DNA of 64,000 nucleotides from Poa pratensis (lineage: Eukaryota; Streptophyta; Magnoliopsida; Poales; Poaceae). The notes under the pieces are model-generated. The model was not told where the DNA came from. It saw only the letters and a list, made by a program, of their open reading frames with translations, and ran no database searches. A program made the translations under genes and the position numbers. The DNA is taken from the NCBI GenBank assembly GCA_947311845.1, contig CAMZMU010000034.1:85108325-85172324 (forward strand). The letters run 5' to 3'. The stretch's first letter is position 1. Each line of letters starts with the position of its first letter. Positions 22,142-33,771 of this stretch are shown piece after piece.

Positions 22142-24690
22142 ATTGGCGCCGTCTGTGGGAAAGAATAGTGCTGGACTCGCGGTTTCTTCGGTTCCATCGG
22201 AAAACGGCGACTCGCCGATCGGATCTACAAACGGCAACTCGCCGGCTGCATCGACAAACCAGAACTCGCCGACTCAGGCGGCACACGGCAACTCGCCGGC
22301 TCACTCGACAAACGGCAACACGCCAGCTTCACCCGCAAAAAGCACATCGGATCCTCTGATGGATTTCGAGCCACACTCGCCAGGATTCCAGGAGGCCTTC
22401 TCCGATCTCGAGTCAGGTTTGGGTTTAACCGTTGGTTCGTTCAATTTTTTCGTCAACAAGCTTGGTGTGCAGGACTTGACGGATCCACGCCAACTCGCGA
22501 CTTTCGCACCCGAGGCTCCATCGGCTGCGGCTCCTTCGACTGCGGATCTTTCCACTGCGTCCATACCATCATCGACCCTCCAAGCTTGTTCGTCTGCAAC
22601 AACCATGTCCACACGAGAGATGCGCGAGCTCATTGAAGAGCTCCAGGGCGAGGAGGCCGAATCAGCATACCGCACAAACGATCCCGAGCTGGATCTCCCA
22701 CTCGAGGATAGTTTCGACTGCGGGATCTCCCTCAGCGACTTCGACGACCTCGAAACTCATATCGACAACCACGTCGACTCCGAGATCTGCGCCAACAACA
22801 ACCTCGACTTCGAGACTCATAACAACCTCGCCGACGCCGAGATGGGCATAGGCGACGAAGACGTCGACTGCGAGATCCGTCCAGACGAACCACTCGATGA
22901 ACATACAGGCTCAGACATGAGCCTCGATGAAGATGTCGAGTCCATGACGGGACTCGAAAGTACATACATATGCCCTCGGGTCATACCCCAACAGGTCTAT
23001 GTGGCCATCGCCGCAGAAACATCAGAAACTGCGGCCAGTCGCAGGCCTACAGAATTCCCGTGCACAGTCACTATGCCGGACGGAGCCACAACCCTCACAA
23101 TCACTGCTGAGATGGCAGCAAAAGCAGATAAAGTTATCAAGGAGTGCACAATGATGCCAGCAGACGCAACACAAGAAGAGATGTTGACCTTCCAGTACTT
23201 CAACTGGCAGGAGTCACTTCGACTGAAGCAGATAAGAGCACACTCGAAGAACGCAAAAAGCAAGCTAGCTTGTCGAGTGTGCGCAGAAGACAGCTCTCCC
23301 TGAGCTCCACCGGGCGAGCAGACACAGGACGCAGATCAAGGTTGTCACACCTCTCGCCAGGCGAGAAGGCGGCACTCACCCGCAACTTAGGCAACTCCTT
23401 CATGACATACGACGAGGAAGGACTGCCGGTGCCCAAAACAGCAGCAGGTGCTCTCTACACCGCTGCAGCATACCTGGAGGCAATCAAGCCCCCAGCGGAT
23501 GACCCCAACGCAAAACTACACCGCCAACAGATCAAATCACTCGCCTTAGCTGCAAAGGCCATACGCCAAGTTCCAAGAACTCCAGGTGGGAGTCGAGACC
23601 GTGCCCTAGTCGACGCCCTCGGGAAGAGCATAATCACAGTGGTCGTCGCCACCACTCGAAGGAAAGAAGCGGCTCGCGAAGGCGCAGGTCCAGGAGCAGA
23701 TCACGCAGATCTTACAGTAGCGACTCATACTCTGATCGAGAGCCTGAGCCACATGGAGCTCTGTGCTTCACTCGACGCGTCCGCGAGACACGGATGCCCA
23801 AAGGATTCAAACTCACATCCGAACAGCCCAAGTACACGGGTCGACAGGAACCTTCCGGGTGGCTGGAAGATTACAGGCTGGCAGTTGCGTGCCAGCGGGG
23901 CACCAACACTACAGCCATGCAGTACATACGACTCATGCTCGAAGGCACAGCTCGCGACTGGCTCAAGGCCCTACCTCCATCAACATACGACTCGTGGGAT
24001 CACTTCCGCAGGGATTTCGTCAAAAACTTCGAGCCTCTATGTGAGCGCCCGAAAACATTCGAGGAGCTGCGGGCCTGCGTTCAGCGTTCAGACGAAACGT
24101 TGAGGTCATACATCAGACGATGGACTGAGATACGTAACTCAGTTGGAGTGGTTTCAGAAGATATGGCCATGGATGCTTTCGTCATGGGCCTCGCCAGGCG
24201 AGACTCAAAGAAGCACTTGGCCGCCAAAAGCCAAAATCTGTAGCCCACCTCTGCAGATCGCGACTGAGTGGGCAGATGGAGAGGATATGGCACGCACCAC
24301 ACGCGGGTCCTCACCCCGTGACAAACATGAGAATAGCAGTCGAAGCCATAGAGACTCGTACAGAGACGACCGAAGGCGCAAACGTTCAAAACGTCATTAC
24401 GACGATGACAGACCCGAATTCATGGCGGCTGGGTTCTCCACACCCCGCAATGATCAGGACAGAAGCGACCGACGGTCGGAAGATCGGCGAGACAGTCGAG
24501 ATGATCGGCGAGACAGTCGAGATGATCGTCGAGACGGCCAACGCAGTGATAGCTACAAGAGGAAGGATTGGCGCAAGTCACGGGCACAATCTGAGCGATC
24601 ATTCGAAGAAAAGATGGACGCTGATTGCAGATTCCACCTGTACAAGGGGGACGATGGAAAACTGCGATCCAACCACTCGATGAGAAACTG
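22113..24690 (+). CDS. Gag region of element 2 (several frames)
   Basis: The first open frame (22113-23303) starts in the LTR and gives a long low-complexity N-terminus with repeated Asn-Ser-Pro motifs and then an acidic Asp/Glu-rich half. The frame changes near 23250 to one that reads LSPGEKAALTRNLGNSF, and changes again before 23794, where the gag domain lies (23794-24243: GWLEDYRLA, GTARDWLKALPP, WDHFRRDFVKNF). A basic Arg/Asp-rich stretch and a C-x2-H...H-x4-C knuckle-like motif (24625-24700) follow in the frame of 24143-25699. Overall this is a degraded but complete gag layout. Confidence 0.8.
22143..22160 (+). promoter_or_regulatory. Primer-binding site of element 2
   Basis: TTGGCGCCGTCTGTGGGA starts two bases after the LTR end. 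It shares its first nine bases with the element 1 site except the last, and the gag frame is open through it. Confidence 0.8.
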
Positions 24691-24939
24691 CAGGGAGTTC
24701 GACCAAATGGCGACTGATTACGTAAATCGCAGAAAGGCAGCAGCCGCACAAGCACCTGCACCCGTGCCTCAGCCAAACAACGTGCCTGTTCTGATGGCAC
24801 CACCTCCACCACCACAGCCTGCCCCAGGCGGAAATCTCGCGGGTGCCATACAGCCCGTGCCTCGGGTGGACGAACCACAGTACCCTCCGCCCCAAGGGCA
24901 GATGTACATGATACAGAAAGGTCGACCTTCCAACAGGGA

Positions 24940-25699
24940 GCAAAAACTTCGCACTCGACAGGTAAACATGGCGGTCATGTCACCTCCTGCGGTAACAGAA
25001 TACTTGAAGGGAGCCGAAACTACAATAAGCTTCAGCAAAGAGGACCACCCTCCATCGGTTGTTCGACCAGGGCACTCTGCTCTGGTACTCGACGCGCAAA
25101 TTGGAGGCTACGCCATGTCCAAGGTCTTCATGGATGGTGGGAGCGGCATAAACATCATCTTCGCAGATACGCTCCGCAAAATGAACAGGTCAGTCGAAAA
25201 CCTGCCAAGATCTTCAAATACCTTCCACGGTATCGTTCCAGGGAAAGCAATAAGCCCAGAGGGCACCATACAACTCGACGTAACGTTCGGGGACAAGCAC
25301 CACTTCAGGACAGAGTCGATTGAGTTCGAAGTGGTCGACTGGAAGTCACAATACCATGCTATACTTGGACGCCCGACGTTCGCTCGATTCATGGCGGTGC
25401 CACATTATGCATACCTCCAGCTGAAGATGCCTGGACCAAAAGGAGTAATCACAGTCAAGGGGAACTTCCAAAAGTCTGACTCTTGCGACCGAGAATTCAG
25501 CAAAATCTCTGAGATGTTTGGCATGGAAGCAACACTCGCCGATCTAGCGGTCTCCAACGATCGAACACTTATGCCAGAGCACAAAAAGGTGGCAGTCGAC
25601 AGAGCATTCAGTGCCACCAACGACACAAGATCGCATCAGGTGCACCCGACTGACCCGACCAAGACAGTCAATGTCTCGTCGAGTCTGCCTATCGCATAG
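24940..25699 (+). CDS. Protease of element 2, ending at a UAG before RT
   Basis: This retropepsin region lies in one long frame (24143-25699) with gag's C-terminal part. The active-site triad is D-G-G at 25133-25141 (VFMDGGSGINII), followed by FHGIVPG and the ILGRPTFARF stretch. The frame ends at TAG (25697-25699) and continues without a shift into reverse transcriptase (ESALVEFLREN). The same TAG stands at the same place in element 1. Confidence 0.85.
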
Positions 25700-26434
25700 G
25701 AAAGCGCGCTCGTCGAATTCCTCCGTGAGAACTGGGATATATTTGCATGGTGTCCAGCAGACATGCCAGGTATTCCCAGGGAATTCGCCGAGCACTCTCT
25801 CCAGCTACTTCCAGGTGCTAAACCAGTCAAACAAACAATGCGCCGCATATCCGGCCCAAAAAGAACTGCAGTCGAAGCCGAAGTCGACAGGCTACTCGCA
25901 GCAGGATTCATCAGAGAGATCAAGAAATCACAATGGGTGGCCAACCCCGTACTTGTAGAGAAGAAGCATACAGACATCCTGCGGATGTGTGTAGATTTTA
26001 CAGCACTCAATAAGTGCTGTCCAAAGGATCACTTTCCACTACCTCGAATCGACCAGATCGTCGACTCCACCGCCGGGTGCGCTCGCTTTCCTTCCTGGAT
26101 GCTTACTCGGGTTACCACCAGATAAGGATGAAGGAAGAGAGAAGAAAAAACGGCGTTCATAACCCCACTCGGGGTCTACTGCTACACCACAATGCCTTTC
26201 GGGCTCAAAAACGCAGGCGCAACCTATCAGCGCATGATGCAAGATTGCCTCAAGAAGCAGATTGGGCGAAACGTCCAGGTCTATGTAGATGACATCGTCA
26301 TCACCACAAGAGAAGAAAGCACGCTACTCGATGACTTGCGGAGACATTCGCAAACCTCAAACGCTTCCACATCAAGCTCAACCCGAAGAAGTGCACGTTC
26401 GGCGTGCCAGCCGGGCAACTCCTCGGGTATCTAG
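25700..26434 (+). CDS. Reverse transcriptase of element 2 (frameshifted)
   Basis: Fingers and palm are readable: NPVLVEKKH, MCVDFTALNKCCPKD and FPLPRIDQIVD in the frame of 25763-26125. A short shifted DAYSGYHQIRM stretch follows, then FGLKNAGATYQRMM with the YVDD box at 26282-26293 in the frame of 26192-26434. At least two frame changes, near 26090 and 26150-26200, break the enzyme. Confidence 0.85.
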
Positions 26435-27753
26435 TCTCAGCTCGAGGAATCGAGGCGGACCCGGAGAAAATACAGGCCATCTTGACGATGCAAAGGCCTT
26501 CAAAGCTCCACGACGTGCAAAAATTGGCGGGTAGAGTAGCAGCACTCAGTCGATTCATCAGCAAGCTAGGCGAAAAAGCACTCCCGTTCTATCGACTGAT
26601 GAAGAAGGCAGATAAGTTCGAGTGGACGCCAGAAGCCGAAGCAGCCTTCACGGACCTCAAGCGAGTCCTCACAAGCCCTCCAATCCTCGTAGCACCAAGG
26701 GAACGCGAGCCACTATACCTATATGTCTCTGCAACTAATAGGGTGGTGAGCACTGTTCTTGTGGTCGAACGCAGGAGGAGGGACACACCCAAAGCATACA
26801 ACGTCCAGTCTATTACTTGAGTGAAGTGCTCTCCACATCAAAGCAGCGGTACCCGCACTATCAGAAGCTGGCATACGCCGTGTTCATGTCCTCAAGGAAG
26901 CTGACGCATTACTTCTCCGAGCACCCGATCACTGTAATCAGCACTTCAGGGATCGGGGACATCCTCACAAACCCCAATGCAACTGGGCGAGTAGCAAAAT
27001 GGCTCATCGAGCTAGCACCAAGAGACATCAAGTATGATTACCCGAAGGCCATCAAAGCACAAGTTTACCCGACTTCCACACCGAGTGGATTGAAGCTCAG
27101 CTCCCAGGAGCACCAGATGTGTCCAATTCCTGGACCATGTACTTTGATGGCTCGAAGAAAAACGAAGGCGCAGGCGCAGGTGTCATCCTCATATCACCAA
27201 AAGGCGACAAGCTCCGCTACATCCTACAAATGGGGTTCGAGTTCCCGTCCAATAACGAAGCAGAATACGAGGCTCTGATCCATGGCATGAGGATGGCTAA
27301 AGCCTCGGGTGCACTCGACTGATGATCTACGGCGACTCGAATTTGGTGGTGCAGCAAACAATGAAGGCTTGTGACGCAATCGCAGATAACATGATTGCCT
27401 ACCGTGACTTGTACAACATCATGGAGGGCAGCTTCGAAGGCTGCGAGTTGCGGCACATAGGGCGTGAAAGCAATGAAGAAGCAGATAAGTTAGCCAACAT
27501 TGGTGCGACCAAAGCACCAGTGCCACCTGGTGTCTTCTTCGAGCGCATCGAGCACAGATCAATCAAAAAGAAGCAAGCAACTCCTACACCAGCCGCACCA
27601 GCCAAGAGCAAAACACCTAGCATAGAGGACCCACCAGTCGAGGTACTCCTCATCGAGCCAACTTGGACTCAACCTTTCCTTGCATACATACTCCGCGGCG
27701 AGGTACCCGAAGACTTCACAGAGTCAAGACGCGTCACTCGAAGCATACAATGA
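26404..27753 (+). CDS. RNase H-like domains of element 2
   Basis: The connection/first RNase H-like part reads in the frame of 26404-26820 (FEWTPEAEAAFTDLKRVL) and then 26817-27278 (SKQRYPHYQKLAYAV). The second, archaeal-type domain starts at about 27119 with MYFDGSKKNEGAGAG and AEYEALIHGMRMA, and passes after a shift near 27322 to MIYGDSNLVVQQ and ESNEEADKLANIGA. The frame ends at 27753 in a VTRSIQ stretch. Confidence 0.8.
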
Positions 27754-28075
27754 AGAAGATGCAAACGAGGCACTCGAAGATGCAGTCGACTTACTCGAAG
27801 AAGCACGCAACACAGCGCTAGCACGTACAGCTGTCTACCAGCAAGATCTACGCAACTATCACAGCCGTCGACTGCGTACCAGGTCCTTCGAAGTGGGTGA
27901 CTTGGTGCTTCGACTGAAGCAGAAGAAGGTGCATAAACTTGCTTCTCCATGGGAAGGACCCTTCATCATCACCGAGGTCATAGGTGGTGGAGCATACAGA
28001 CTGAAGCACGCGAAGATCGGCGAACTCTCCCACAATCCTTGGAACGTTGCGCAGCTGCGCCGTTTCTATGCTTAG
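27754..28075 (+). CDS. Integrase C-terminal remnant of element 2
   Basis: Directly after the RNase H end the sequence jumps to the integrase tail (YNEEDANEALEDAVDLLEEAR, then FEVGDLVLRLKQKK and SPWEGPFIITEV). Element 1 has nearly 900 bp between these two points, with the zinc finger and the D-D-E core. The junction is near 27735-27760, within GTCACTCGAAGCATACAATG. The deletion removes the catalytic core cleanly, leaving an open frame on the right. Confidence 0.85.
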
Positions 28076-28289
28076 ATTGCTCAGTCGCATAATGTAATAG
28101 GCCCATATGTCGGATGGCTGCAGATTTCAGACGCGTTCTTTTCCTTACCAGGGTACCTAAGGGGACTGGAAGGTTTTTAATGAGGCGGCCTGCAGCCTAA
28201 CACTCATAAATAGAATATAGTCAATAAATTCCTCATACTTTTCATGCCTACTACTCGCATAGCTTATTAGCGCAAAACTTAGCCACACC

Positions 28290-28630
28290 CGTATGCTCGG
28301 GGGCTGAGTTATCTCAAAACATAAAAGCTTTTTGCTCTTTCAAACAATAATTCAGCCACACTCGAATACTCGGGGGCTGGAACGTAACATTAAACACAAA
28401 GGACAAAGTTGCTCAACCCCAATCAATCACTCGGGGGCTGAGCCTGCAGGCATAAGTTGAAGCTTCAACTCTCATAAAATTCATAACCTCACTCGAGCAC
28501 TCGGGGGCTATGTAATTCATGATCTATGTAAACTGTTCTTCATAAACCCCACTCGATACACTCGGGGGCTGCATACATACAAGTGAACAAATATGTACTA
28601 AGTGGCAAATTTACACTTGGGGGCTGTTCC
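28290..28630. repeat. Array of polypurine-tract-like CTCGGGGGCT motifs in element 2
   Basis: Six copies of a motif CAC/ATA-CTCGGGGGCT(G/A) (one as ACTTGGGGGCTG) occur at intervals of about 50-70 bp between integrase and the antisense gene. The same motif stands immediately before the 3' LTR (33760-33771). The array is in a gene-free strip. Confidence 0.8.
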
Positions 28631-31600
28631 CTGTACATAAATAATCTAATCTTCTGGTTCATCCTTTGCTGAAGAACAGGGCCCATAAGTTGCGCTTGAT
28701 AGCAATCAACTAATGTCCTCGCGTGAACAAATGTTTCGTCAAGGTTCGACTGGGACAAAGAAGATCCAGGCACGGGTGGACGTAGCTGCAAATTTGGACG
28801 TTGACTTCGGAGATACGCCATGGTTGCATTGGCACCGTCCACAAGCTTCTGGGTGATGAAGCCTCGAATGGAACCTGTTGACCGGAAGAGATCGAGCAAC
28901 GCGTGGATTCCTTGAGGTTGTGGCCCAGTCGGAAAAACCATCTGGTTGATTCGACTGAAGGCCGACCTGCACAATTCAAGAAGCATAGTGCTCCGCCACA
29001 CCCGATCTTGCAGAGTCGCAAGTATGCGTGCTCGGTGCTTGTCCAATCGAAAGTGCTGGCGGCCAGTCGTGGGTTCGTCAGTTGCCATGTTCAACTGCTC
29101 ATCCACGCGAGCCTGCTCCGCCTGGAAATCTTGAACAAAACCTGCAACACAAAAGTTGGGTGAACAAAAAAAAACAGGCTGTGAACTCATAAGATCAAAG
29201 CAGTCATGCTTACACTCGAGCTGTCTGTTCACGATCTCCATCTCGCCAAGCACATACTCCTCCCGTTGGGTGGGTAAAGCAGGCCTTGCCCTCATCCTTT
29301 CCAGCTCGCTTCGGGCACTCGCCAGTTCTTGCTCCTGTTTCGCAAGTCGAGCCTTCATATAACGTATTACCGCGGCATCATTTGACGCCTGAGCTCGAGA
29401 TCGAGAAGGGGTATGATGCCGCGACGAACTGGATGAAGTGGCGGCTGGTCGTTTCTGTTCCAAGCATCATAAAAGTTTCATGAGAAACTAGTCACAAAGC
29501 TCAGACGAGCAACAACATACAGCTTTACAAACAGAATCATAACGAGGAGCATAAATTCATACAAAGGTAGCAAAAGCACATGCATACTTGCATGGTCATA
29601 AGTTTAATTACAAGACATCGAAGGCGCGGCTGCCCTACTTCTCAGACATCGACTCTGACCTAGCCCTACTCGCACGAGCGGCGACTTCTTCTGCCTGGCG
29701 CTCCATGGTGGCCATAAAAATTCCAGCCAACTTTGCGGCTGGCTCGTTCAAATGCTTTAGGGACACCAATTTCCCGCCAGGCTTACGAGGAAAAGCAGAG
29801 AGAGCGGCTTCGAAGTCACCCTCTATCCATGACCTAAAAGGAGTTTGAGGGTGGTCTCTGAGCCGCGTACCGTCAAAGCACGAGCAAAATTCGTCATAGT
29901 CGAAGTTCCCGGGCCCAGGACGTCTGCGAAGCCATCCACAGTCGAAGGAGGTTCGCTGGAGGGGAACACATCCTTGAACACGGCGCCGAGCGTGCTCGTA
30001 GATTTGGCGAGTGCGTCCTTGGCTTGGGTAGAGACGACGTCCAGGTCGCGATTGCGCGGTCAAGGGACAAATCGACACCGGTTGATCTACAGGTGTCGAT
30101 GCCCCAACAGCTCCTTCAAAAAAGCAGAAGTAACAAAAATGTTACATACTATTCTGTGGCAAAAGAAGTAGGCAAAAAGTGAAAGGCTCGACTCACCGCC
30201 TACGTCTCGGGTGAGGCTCGCCAGGCGCTCAGCATAATTCTTCTCGCGCAAAGCGGCGGAGTCCTTGGCATCATCAAGGCCTTCTTCGACTCCTCGCGCT
30301 CCTTGGCGAGTGTCTCTTCTAACTCTTTAACCCGAGATTCAGCGTTTGCCTTGTCACCTGAGATAAGATGGGCAGATGTCATTCACAATCGACAAGGCAA
30401 AGACTTACAGAAACCCAAGATACTTACGGGTGAGCTGCTCCATAACAGCGCGCAGATTATCCCTCTCCTGTTCAACCTGGACAAATGCTTTGCCTGATTC
30501 CACCAGGTTGAGGTAGAAGGGCTGCACGCACACGAAACCAACATAAGCTATCACAAATAGGTCCAGAAGGAAGACTCGACAAAAAGACACTTACGTGTTC
30601 AATCCAAGGCGCGGGCTTGGCAGCAGAAGTTCCAATTTGCGGAGTCGATGTACTCGCAATATTGGCAGCCTCAATGGAAGTGTCGTGGCTATTGTTTTCA
30701 CAACCTCAGCCGCAACAGGAGAGGCTTCAGGCTGATCTGGAGTCGAGGCTCTCACGGTTGGAGGAGTTGGAGGTCGCACAGTCTCGGCACTACAAGTGAC
30801 CGAAAGGCATACAACATAAGCAAAAGTACATAACTCACAAAAATATTATTAAGTGCAAAAAGGAGCAAACCTGTGCTCTTCTTCATCCTCAGTGTCGAGC
30901 TCGTCAAAGTTTGGGCCTCCAAAAGGTAGCTGCCCACTCGACTGAGGAGGAGGAGCCGAGCTCAAAGGACTCACGTCCAAGGGAGCAGCTGTGGTCGTAG
31001 GAGACGGAGCTGAGTTTCCATCATCCCTCACATCCGATTCCCTCGCGGGTGAGCTCGTGGAAGAAGACAAAACTTGGGCTGCCCGACGGCGCTTGCGAAG
31101 AGGAACCTCGCTAACATCCTCACTCGCGGCAGGCTCCTTGCCCTGTGCTTCCTCTACCCCTTCTTCTTCAACCTCTTCTGTGGGTGAAGTGGTAGCCGAA
31201 GGTAAAGGCGATTCATCCCCTACCTTCGCTCTACTGTCACCTCTGTTTCATAAGTTGGCCCATCTTCGGGAAGAGGAGGAAGAGTGAGGGTCGAGTGGCC
31301 CTGCATACAAGATATAGCAGTCGAAAGTCAAAAAGATGCACAGAAGGATAACAAAAACAGAAGATCATATACTCGAAAGATTCACTAACCTCTGGCAAAG
31401 GCTTTTCAGCCCCATAAGGATCGACTGGGCAGTCGACGTTGCAGGGCTCGCTCTGTTTCGTACTGGTGATGGACCGCACATGTGTCACCAGTTCACTCCT
31501 CGACAGCTCCTCCTTGCTCATTCGAGTGGAGTCGAGGGGACCTTCGTACTCCCACATTGGGTGGGCACGAGCGCGGAGTGGCCATACCCGCCTCTTCACA

Positions 31601-32372
31601 AAGGTGGCAATCAGATGCACACCCGTGATGCTGTTCAGGAGCCCTCCAATTGTCTCCAGCATAGGCGCTGCTTCCGCCACTTCTTCAGTCGAAAGCTCAT
31701 GGTCCCAGGCTTTCGTCCTAGCGGCTATACCAGCAGTCGAAAATGCTGGGGCCACATTTTGGTCCACTTGCACATAAAACCACCTCTTCCTCCACCCCTG
31801 CGCCGAGTCGACTGGCTTCAGGGCGAAGTACCGGGTGTCGCTGCGCACTGGATCTGCAGGCCTCCGACTGGGTAGGTTCGGCCACCTCGGTTGTTTGGCC
31901 GGACCATGAAGATGGACTTCCATAATGCCCAACTCGGAGCAACACCCAAAAAACACTCGCACAGCGTGATGAAACACGCAATGTGCAGAATACCGTTCGG
32001 GGTGAGATCATGGATCTGCACCCCGTAGGCAAAAAGCAAACCTAAATCATGGAGGGGGAGCGAGAAACCCCTAGGCAAAAACTCCGCGAAACAGACGCGC
32101 TCGTTAGCGCGAGGCTCGGGAAGTACCTCCTTGGGCGAAGGTGCGCGGACGAGGAGTTGGTCGGAAGGTGGCAGCAATCCTTCCTCGCGCAGCTTGTCCA
32201 GCTGCGCATCCTTCAGGGTGGATTTCATCCAATCCCCATTGGTCTTCTTGAGGTCGACGGCGGCCGCAGATGTGCTAGCCGCAATCTTCTTCCCCTTCTT
32301 CGCCGCCGCATCGGGCGCGGCGGCAGCAGTCGAGGCGGAGCGCTTGTTGCCCGCCGTCTTCTTCATCGTCAA
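28540..32372 (-). CDS. Antisense extra gene of element 2 (multi-exon)
   Basis: The layout is as in element 1. The 5'-most frame (31818-32372) begins with a Lys/Ala-rich N-terminus and then a Transposase_28-like domain (ERVCFAEFLPRGFSLP, LTPNGILHIACFITLCECFLG). It continues in 31237-31977 and in acidic Ser/Pro-rich blocks at 30849-31070. A helical region lies at 29635-30078, and the last large frame (28540-29463) has a coiled coil (LAKQEQELASARSELERMRA). Frames are joined by GT-AG-compatible boundaries, which suggests introns, but exon ends are not resolved by eye. Its role is unknown. Conservation of this antisense position between two elements argues for a real element-encoded gene. Confidence 0.65.
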
Positions 32373-32925
32373 CGAGGAGGTGGGAGAGCGCGCAAAGCTT
32401 TAGCGCAGGAACAATGGAGGCAGAGCGCGAGGAAGATGATGGAGCAGGGGCGGCGCGCAGAGCAAATGGCAAGTAAAAACAAATGCCAGCGCCGTTCCCT
32501 ATTTACCGCAAGTCAAACGCAATCACAGCCATTCATATCACAATCGTGCGCTCCGCATGCGATCTGACCGTACACGTGGCGAATGCGGAGGGCAACCGTC
32601 GCCGGCCTCTCCGCCCACTACGCACGCAAAAAGAGGAGCCATCATCACGCCTCTGGAAAAAGTGGGCCCGTATAGTCAAATCAAAGTCCAAACGGCACCG
32701 TCTTCGGTCAGCTCTGAACAAATGGGCCCACCTACGTGTCACGTCCATCAATCGCAGCATAACGCACGCCACGCGTGTCAGAAATCGCAGTCGAAATAAA
32801 CGTCATCCCTGACGTCATTGGAGCATCTGTTCAGAGAATACGTTCGAGTATGCTCAACGCATATTGGTCACTCGATTTCTTAAGGCAAAATTGGTCACTC
32901 GACCGTTCCTTCGACTGAAGTCATA

Positions 32926-33200
32926 TTACTCCCATCGGGAGCATGTTCAAAAAATTCTTCGACTGAAGATGCTTAGGATAATGATTGAGATTATCCTCCA
33001 TTTACAAGTAATACAGCATAATCTCGGGGCTACTCCCATCGGGAGCGCTGTCGCGCACCCGATAGAATTATGGCACAAATTTCTTCGATTAATATATGCA
33101 GAGTAAGAAGAGTTTTGAGATTATCCTCCATTGCAAAGCAATAAAGCACAATCTCGGGGGCTACTCCCATCGGGAGCGCTGTCGCGCACCCGATAGTATA
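32926..33200. repeat. Tandem units with CTCCCATCGGGAG palindrome
   Basis: Two units of about 130 bp (from about 32985 and 33115) share GAGATTATCCTCCATT, TCTCGGGG(G)CTACTCCCATCGGGAGC and GCTGTCGCGCACCCGATA. A third partial copy of the palindrome lies at about 32930. Each unit contains the polypurine-like CTCGGGG(G)CTA. Confidence 0.8.
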
Positions 33201-33771
33201 ACAGCAAATATCAGTCGACAAAGGGCATGACTCGTCCAACAAAGTTCAGAAATCATACTCGAAACATTCCCGAGTTCGTCAGTCGCAAATACCTCGGATG
33301 CTGCACGCATAGTGCAAAGGTAAGACCCGCCGAACTTTCGAGCTGGGCTAAGGACCGTTCCAGCAACGTTAATCCTTACACTTTCCGTGTCAGCAGACAT
33401 GATGAGAAATCCCGACGGACGCGTTGGGTAAAATTCAAAGTTATACTGCAGATCATTCAGTAAGACCTCAAGCGGCCTAGTCGAATCTGACCAGTTTGTT
33501 CCAGATTCAGGGACTCGAATTTGATTGAAAGCTAGTAAGGTTTTACCCGAATGAGTAGTTAACCAGTCCTCATCCGTCGAGTGTACTGGGCCTGCTAAGC
33601 TATTATCCCTTGATCATCATAAAACACAGTCGATGAGATACTCGACATAGCCAAACGTGTGCTATTCATACAGGAATTCCAAATTATATGTACAAAATAC
33701 AAAGCATACGACGTGCACTCACGAAAGAGTCATGCCCGATTCTTCGAGTCAGCTAAGTACTCGGGGGCTAC

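Noticed and set aside
22107..22359. Arg-rich ORFs on both strands at the start of element 2 gag
   Set aside because: They are shadow frames of the Asn-Ser-Pro repeat in the gag N-terminus.
28290..28630. Regularly spaced motif that could suggest a CRISPR-like array
   Set aside because: The repeats are only about 10 bp, the spacers vary, and the motif equals the element's polypurine tract in a plant genome.
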